Source: Bacillus sp. 123MFChir2 (GTDB lineage Bacteria > Bacillota > Bacilli > Bacillales > Bacillaceae_G). Taken from it: 54,893 nt of DNA. The stretch spans positions 1-54,893 of the forward strand of contig NZ_KB910951.1 in NCBI RefSeq assembly GCF_000383235.1. Reading direction: 5' to 3'. Positions within the stretch are counted from its first letter, which is position 1, and each line of letters opens with the position of its first letter. Below the pieces are notes generated by a model. The model worked only from the letters and a program-made list of their open reading frames with translations. It did not search any database and was not told the DNA's origin. Position numbers and translations under genes: made by a program. Below, piece by piece: positions 51,791 through 54,893 of the stretch.

Positions 51791-51976
51791 ATGGCGAAAA
51801 CAAATAAATTACTTGTTCCTGGTGCTGAACAAGCACTAGAACAGTTTAAGTATGAAATTGCACAAGAATTTGGTGTGAATCTAGGATCGAACACAGCTTC
51901 TCGTTCAAATGGATCTGTCGGCGGCGAAGTAACAAAACGTCTCGTTTCCCTTGCACAACAACAGTTACGTGGATAA
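51791..51976 (+). CDS. alpha/beta-type small acid-soluble spore protein
   Basis: A 61-residue DNA-coating spore protein that protects spore DNA and is degraded on germination. The GPR protease site falls in [10 protein letters not shown] (about 20-29) and the second conserved block is [23 protein letters not shown] 51791 follows AAAGGGAG. One of several paralogs expected in this group. A forespore (SigG) promoter is expected but not clearly visible. Confidence 0.96.
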   Translation: MAKTNKLLVPGAEQALEQFKYEIAQEFGVNLGSNTASRSNGSVGGEVTKRLVSLAQQQLRG

Positions 51977-51999
51977 TAAATAAAATAAACAATGGATTT

Positions 52000-52024
52000 G
52001 AGGCAGATATTCTCTGCCTCTTTA
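52000..52024 (+). terminator. terminator of the SASP gene
   Basis: GAGGCAGA and TCTGCCTC around TATTC, then TTTAC. Confidence 0.78.
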
Positions 52025-52162
52025 CTATTTACAACTCTCCACCACCCATCAGCACTTTCCTCTCCTCGTAGAAAGTACAACAATGAAATATTCACACAAA
52101 AACCTTATAACGAGTTGACAGACTATACTATTACTTATATACTTTACGTAATAGCATATTTC

Positions 52163-52301
52163 CAAAGGGGAGTAGCGTCAGAGAAAATATTCTCTGAAAC
52201 AAAGTCGTCATTACGTGGAACTATGTTCCTCCGGCTTTGTTGGCATAGTTTATTACATATGTCTAGCAAGACCTTTGCCTATTAACGGCAGAGGTCTTTT
52301 T
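52163..52301 (+). promoter_or_regulatory. yybP-ykoY (Mn2+) riboswitch with terminator
   Basis: AAAGGGGAGTAGCGTC (from about 52164) starts the aptamer, and CCTCCGGCTTTGTTGGCATA and CTAGCAAGACCTTTGCC close it. AGACCTTTGCC and GGCAGAGGTCT (about 52269-52296) plus a T run form the terminator, so Mn2+ binding should prevent termination and raise expression. It precedes a TerC gene, as for B. subtilis ykoY. Confidence 0.92.
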
Positions 52302-52415
52302 TGCATTCATTTCTAAATTCCTCCGCCGTTAATAGAGCTGATTTTTGGTGAAGCTAAACAATGGGGAATTTTCTTCTTTTTGTTTAGCGCTTATACAAAC
52401 GAGAGGAGAATGTAA

Positions 52416-53222
52416 ATGGAACTATCTTTATTATTGCAGTATGGTTGGGTATTACTTATTTTAGTCGCTTTGGAAGGAATTTTAGCAGCGGATAATGCAC
52501 TTGTTCTTGCAATCATGGTAAAACACTTACCGGAAGAAAAACGAAAAAAAGCTTTATTTTACGGACTTGCAGGTGCATTCGTATTCCGCTTTGGATCATT
52601 GTTTATGATTTCATTTCTTGTCGATGTATGGCAAGTACAAGCAATTGGTGCTGTTTATTTAATGTTTATCGCTGTGAATCACCTTGTAAAAACGTATGTT
52701 AAAAAGAATGAAACTCATCAAGAAAAAGAGAAAAAAGAAAAAGAGAAAAAACAAGAAAACTTTTGGTGGACTGTATTCAAAGTAGAAGTTGCTGATATTG
52801 CGTTTGCTGTTGACTCTATTTTAGCAGCGGTTGCATTAGCAATGACATTACCGAAAACAAACCTTGGTACAATTGGCGAACTTGATATCGGACAATTTGC
52901 TGTTATTTTCGCAGGTGGTATGATTGGATTAATTATTATGCGCTTTGCCGCATCCGCTTTCGTAAATTTACTGCAACGTAAACCTGGATTAGAAACTGCT
53001 GCATTCATGATTGTAGGTTGGGTTGGTGTAAAATTAGCAGTCTATACGTTAGCTCACCCTGCATTAGGTATCATTCCACATGAATTCCCAGAATCAACTA
53101 CTTGGAAAATTATATTTTGGGGTGTATTGCTTACAATTGGTGCAGGTGGTTGGTTCTTATCAAAAGAAATAAATCCAAGCGTACAACAAGATTCAAAACA
53201 ATATAATGAAAAAGCGCTGTAA
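52416..53222 (+). CDS. TerC family membrane protein (YkoY-like manganese exporter)
   Basis: A 268-residue polytopic protein. The TerC motifs ALEGILAADNALVLAIM (about 18-34) and KVEVADIAFAVDSILAAVAL (about 126-145) hold acidic residues in membrane helices. The loop ETHQEKEKKEKEKKQEN is highly charged. TerC proteins such as YkoY export Mn2+ or metallate secreted enzymes, which fits the upstream Mn riboswitch. ATG follows GAGAGGAG. Confidence 0.92.
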   Translation: MELSLLLQYGWVLLILVALEGILAADNALVLAIMVKHLPEEKRKKALFYGLAGAFVFRFGSLFMISFLVDVWQVQAIGAVYLMFIAVNHLVKTYVKKNETHQEKEKKEKEKKQENFWWTVFKVEVADIAFAVDSILAAVALAMTLPKTNLGTIGELDIGQFAVIFAGGMIGLIIMRFAASAFVNLLQRKPGLETAAFMIVGWVGVKLAVYTLAHPALGIIPHEFPESTTWKIIFWGVLLTIGAGGWFLSKEINPSVQQDSKQYNEKAL

Positions 53223-53240
53223 TCTCAGCGCTTTTTCTTT
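53209..53240 (+). terminator. terminator of the TerC gene
   Basis: AAAAAGCGCTG and CAGCGCTTTTT around TAATCT, overlapping the stop codon. Confidence 0.88.
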
Positions 53241-53301
53241 TTTCTTCAAAAATAGGTGCGGTTTCTCAATTATTGAAAATGTATTATATTATACAACTTT
53301 T

Positions 53302-53315
53302 TGTTAACGCTTTCA
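53302..53315 (+). promoter_or_regulatory. cre-like site (CcpA)
   Basis: TGTTAACGCTTTCA matches the catabolite-response consensus TGWAANCGNTNWCA at all defined positions but one. It lies 122 bases before the formate/nitrite transporter start. Confidence 0.55.
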
Positions 53316-53333
53316 TTAAAAAAGGTGTCCTTT

Positions 53334-53351
53334 TTGTGAAATATTGCACAA
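53334..53351 (+). promoter_or_regulatory. Rex/Fnr-type operator
   Basis: TTGTGAAATATTGCACAA differs by one base from a perfect TTGTGAA-N4-TTCACAA Rex operator, and it also contains TGTGA-N6-GCACA, close to the Fnr box. It precedes TTGAAA (about 53358), a possible -35. Confidence 0.7.
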
Positions 53352-53436
53352 ACTTATTGAAAGTAAGAGCAAATACGTGTACTTTATTCATATAAAGAAT
53401 ATTAATAATTGATGTATTGAAGGAGCGTAATGTTTT

Positions 53437-54285
53437 ATGCTAGAACAAGGAGTAGATTACGTTATACAACTCGCAAAGAAAAAGACAAAAATGCTAAATA
53501 ACAATCCGATGGAATACTTTCTTCGAGCAGCGCTAGCTGGTATCTATATCGGCTTTGTTATTGTAGTGTGTTTTAAATTAGGAAATTTCTTTCATGATGC
53601 ACATTCACCTGCAACATATTTAGCATCTTCTTCATTTTTTGGAGTCGCACTTATTTTAATCATATATGGCGGAGCTGAATTATTTACAGGAAATACAATG
53701 TATTTCACCATTTCAACTTTACGAAAAGAAACAACTGTTGTTGATACACTTCGCAACTGGGGTGCTTGTTATCTAGGAAACTTAGTAGGGGCAGTATTTT
53801 TCGCAGCACTCTTTTATGCAACTGGTATTTTTGAAACGATAAGTCACAATCACTTATTAAATGAAGTTGTCGCAGGAAAGATGGGCGCATCAACAATACA
53901 CTTATTTTTCAAAGCTATCTTATGTAACTGGCTTGTTTGTCTTGCATGTTTTCTTCCATCTCAAGTAAAAGGAGATACAGCTAAAATACTTGTAATGATG
54001 TTTCTTGTATTTGCTTTCTTCTTATCAGGATATGAACATAGCATCGCAAATTTGTCACTATTTTCAATTGCTCTACTTGTTCCACATCCTGATACAATTT
54101 CTTTTGCGAATGCAATTCATAACTTAATTCCAGTTACAATCGGTAACATAATTGGTGGATCTGTATTTGTCGGTATGGTGTATCATTATTTGACTAAAAC
54201 AAAAAGTGAAACAGAATCTGTAAAAACAGAAATGGATTCCATACAAACAGAAGAAATTATCCCATTACCAGCACATGTAAAATAA
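53437..54285 (+). CDS. formate/nitrite transporter family protein
   Basis: A 282-residue pentameric-channel-type FNT protein with six helices, moving formate, nitrite or a related anion. The N-terminal FLRAALAGIYIGFVIVV, GGAELFTGNTMYF (usual selectivity loop near 76-88), NWLVCLACFL and SIANLSLF with the helix break are typical. The acidic C-terminus (SETESVKTEMDSIQTEE) is an extension. Upstream Rex- and cre-like sites suggest redox and carbon control. Confidence 0.92.
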   Translation: MLEQGVDYVIQLAKKKTKMLNNNPMEYFLRAALAGIYIGFVIVVCFKLGNFFHDAHSPATYLASSSFFGVALILIIYGGAELFTGNTMYFTISTLRKETTVVDTLRNWGACYLGNLVGAVFFAALFYATGIFETISHNHLLNEVVAGKMGASTIHLFFKAILCNWLVCLACFLPSQVKGDTAKILVMMFLVFAFFLSGYEHSIANLSLFSIALLVPHPDTISFANAIHNLIPVTIGNIIGGSVFVGMVYHYLTKTKSETESVKTEMDSIQTEEIIPLPAHVK

Positions 54286-54297
54286 GCACACGTCGAA

Positions 54298-54335
54298 AAC
54301 ATGCGTTCCAAATTGATTGGAATGCATGTTTTTTT
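54298..54335. terminator. terminator between the FNT gene and the TnpB fragment
   Basis: AACATGCGTTCCAA and TTGGAATGCATGTT (one mismatch) around ATTGA, with a T run on the plus strand. Confidence 0.82.
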
Positions 54336-54893
54336 AGTAACTTCCAACACGTTTAATCATAATAGTTGAAGAAATTTCTCCAGATTCTTTTCCTTTTTTA
54401 CTTTTGTCACCTCTTGAATACAATTGCCGTGTCCGTAAATCTTTCCATTCTTGATTGGAAATGTTTTGTTTCATGCGTTCATAAAAGGCTTTTCGACCAC
54501 CAAAAATAACAGGCGGTAATGTACCGTTTGCAATATGCGTTTCATACATCGTAATTTTTTGTTCTAATTTTTGTTTTCGCTTTCGCAAACCGTTTAAACA
54601 AACGTCTAATGGTACCTTTTTGGGCCTTTTTCTACCACTTTCATACTCTTCTATTTTTTGTATGGTTTGTTCTAACTTTTTTTGAGTGTTTTCTACATAA
54701 ACAGGAAGGAGCTCTTTTTGAGAGGAAATGATGGTTTGTGCTTGTAAAACTGCATCTTCACAATAACGTTTATTTAAGGAATACACATGTTGTAATTTCT
54801 TGATCAATTCTTTATCGTGATGTCCTTCTGTTAAACGATTAAAACTATAACGTTTAGCACTTTCAAATGTACGAATCAAATCAAGAAGTTGTT
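54334..54893 (-). pseudogene. truncated TnpB-like (IS605/IS1341 OrfB) protein fragment
   Basis: The frame enters from the right edge (QLLDLIRTFESAKRYSFNRL) and is open for 186 residues to 54334. The N-terminal pattern (RTF...YSFNRL.EG), GGRKAFYERM and RTRQLYSRGDKSKKG are typical of IS605-type OrfB/TnpB RNA-guided nucleases. Instead of the large RuvC-like part it ends after SSTIMIKRVGSY. No catalytic Asp/Glu triad or zinc ribbon remains in the window, so the copy is truncated. The start lies beyond the edge. Confidence 0.7.

Overview
The window is a piece of low-GC Firmicute chromosome. The dltX-dltABCD operon, class IV PHA genes (phaR/phaB/phaC with phaQ/phaP/phaJ), an alpha/beta-type SASP, a Spo0E-like protein, the nrdIEF operon carrying group I introns and dispersed bcr1-like repeats all point to the Bacillus cereus group (cereus/thuringiensis/anthracis). 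This is inferred from gene content; no species call is possible from the sequence alone. Nearly all genes look like ordinary core chromosome. I see no prophage, CRISPR array, rRNA or tRNA.

Layout. 1-7040: a MarR regulator with a palindromic operator, small membrane and thioredoxin-like proteins, uppP, a MATE exporter, an L,D-transpeptidase, a frameshifted mini-gene and an APH-like kinase. 7058-9000: a Fur-box-controlled flavodoxin, a probable FsrA-like small RNA and an M20 amidohydrolase. 9303-13683: dltX-A-B-C-D for D-alanylation of teichoic acids; DltB carries a 16-residue tandem duplication. 13718-17831: NPD-type flavoenzyme, S66 LD-carboxypeptidase, Asn-rich low-complexity protein, SseB-like protein, CPBP protease. 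18082-21638: a YtrA-type GntR repressor with two ABC transporters. 21750-27208: nrdI-nrdE-nrdF, where both reductase genes are split by group I introns and the nrdE intron holds a damaged HNH endonuclease gene.

27600-32527: small proteins, a GNAT acetyltransferase, a histidine phosphatase, a DUF2187 protein and the queC-D-E-F operon behind a preQ1-I riboswitch. 33029-41441: two sporulation-type histidine kinases, a Spo0E-like protein convergent with the second, PepF-like peptidase, DinB protein, MarR regulator, divergent polysaccharide deacetylase and a CBS/ACT protein. 41602-46778: an MtnB-like protein without its zinc histidines, a B12-binding radical SAM protein, small sporeformer proteins and a Ktr/Trk potassium channel subunit. 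47065-51656: the PHA granule locus. 51791-54893: SASP, a Mn-type yybP-ykoY riboswitch with a TerC protein, a formate/nitrite transporter behind Rex-like and cre-like sites, and a truncated TnpB-like fragment at the right edge.

Eight bcr1-like repeats (whole or partial) lie in intergenic DNA. Two are embedded in larger elements with 12-bp terminal inverted repeats. One repeat separates nrdE from nrdF and another separates phaB from phaC. The most unusual features are the nrdE intron with its zinc-ribbon HNH gene and nonsense codon, the DltB duplication, the His-less MtnB paralog, the FsrA-like RNA and the chimeric repeat elements.
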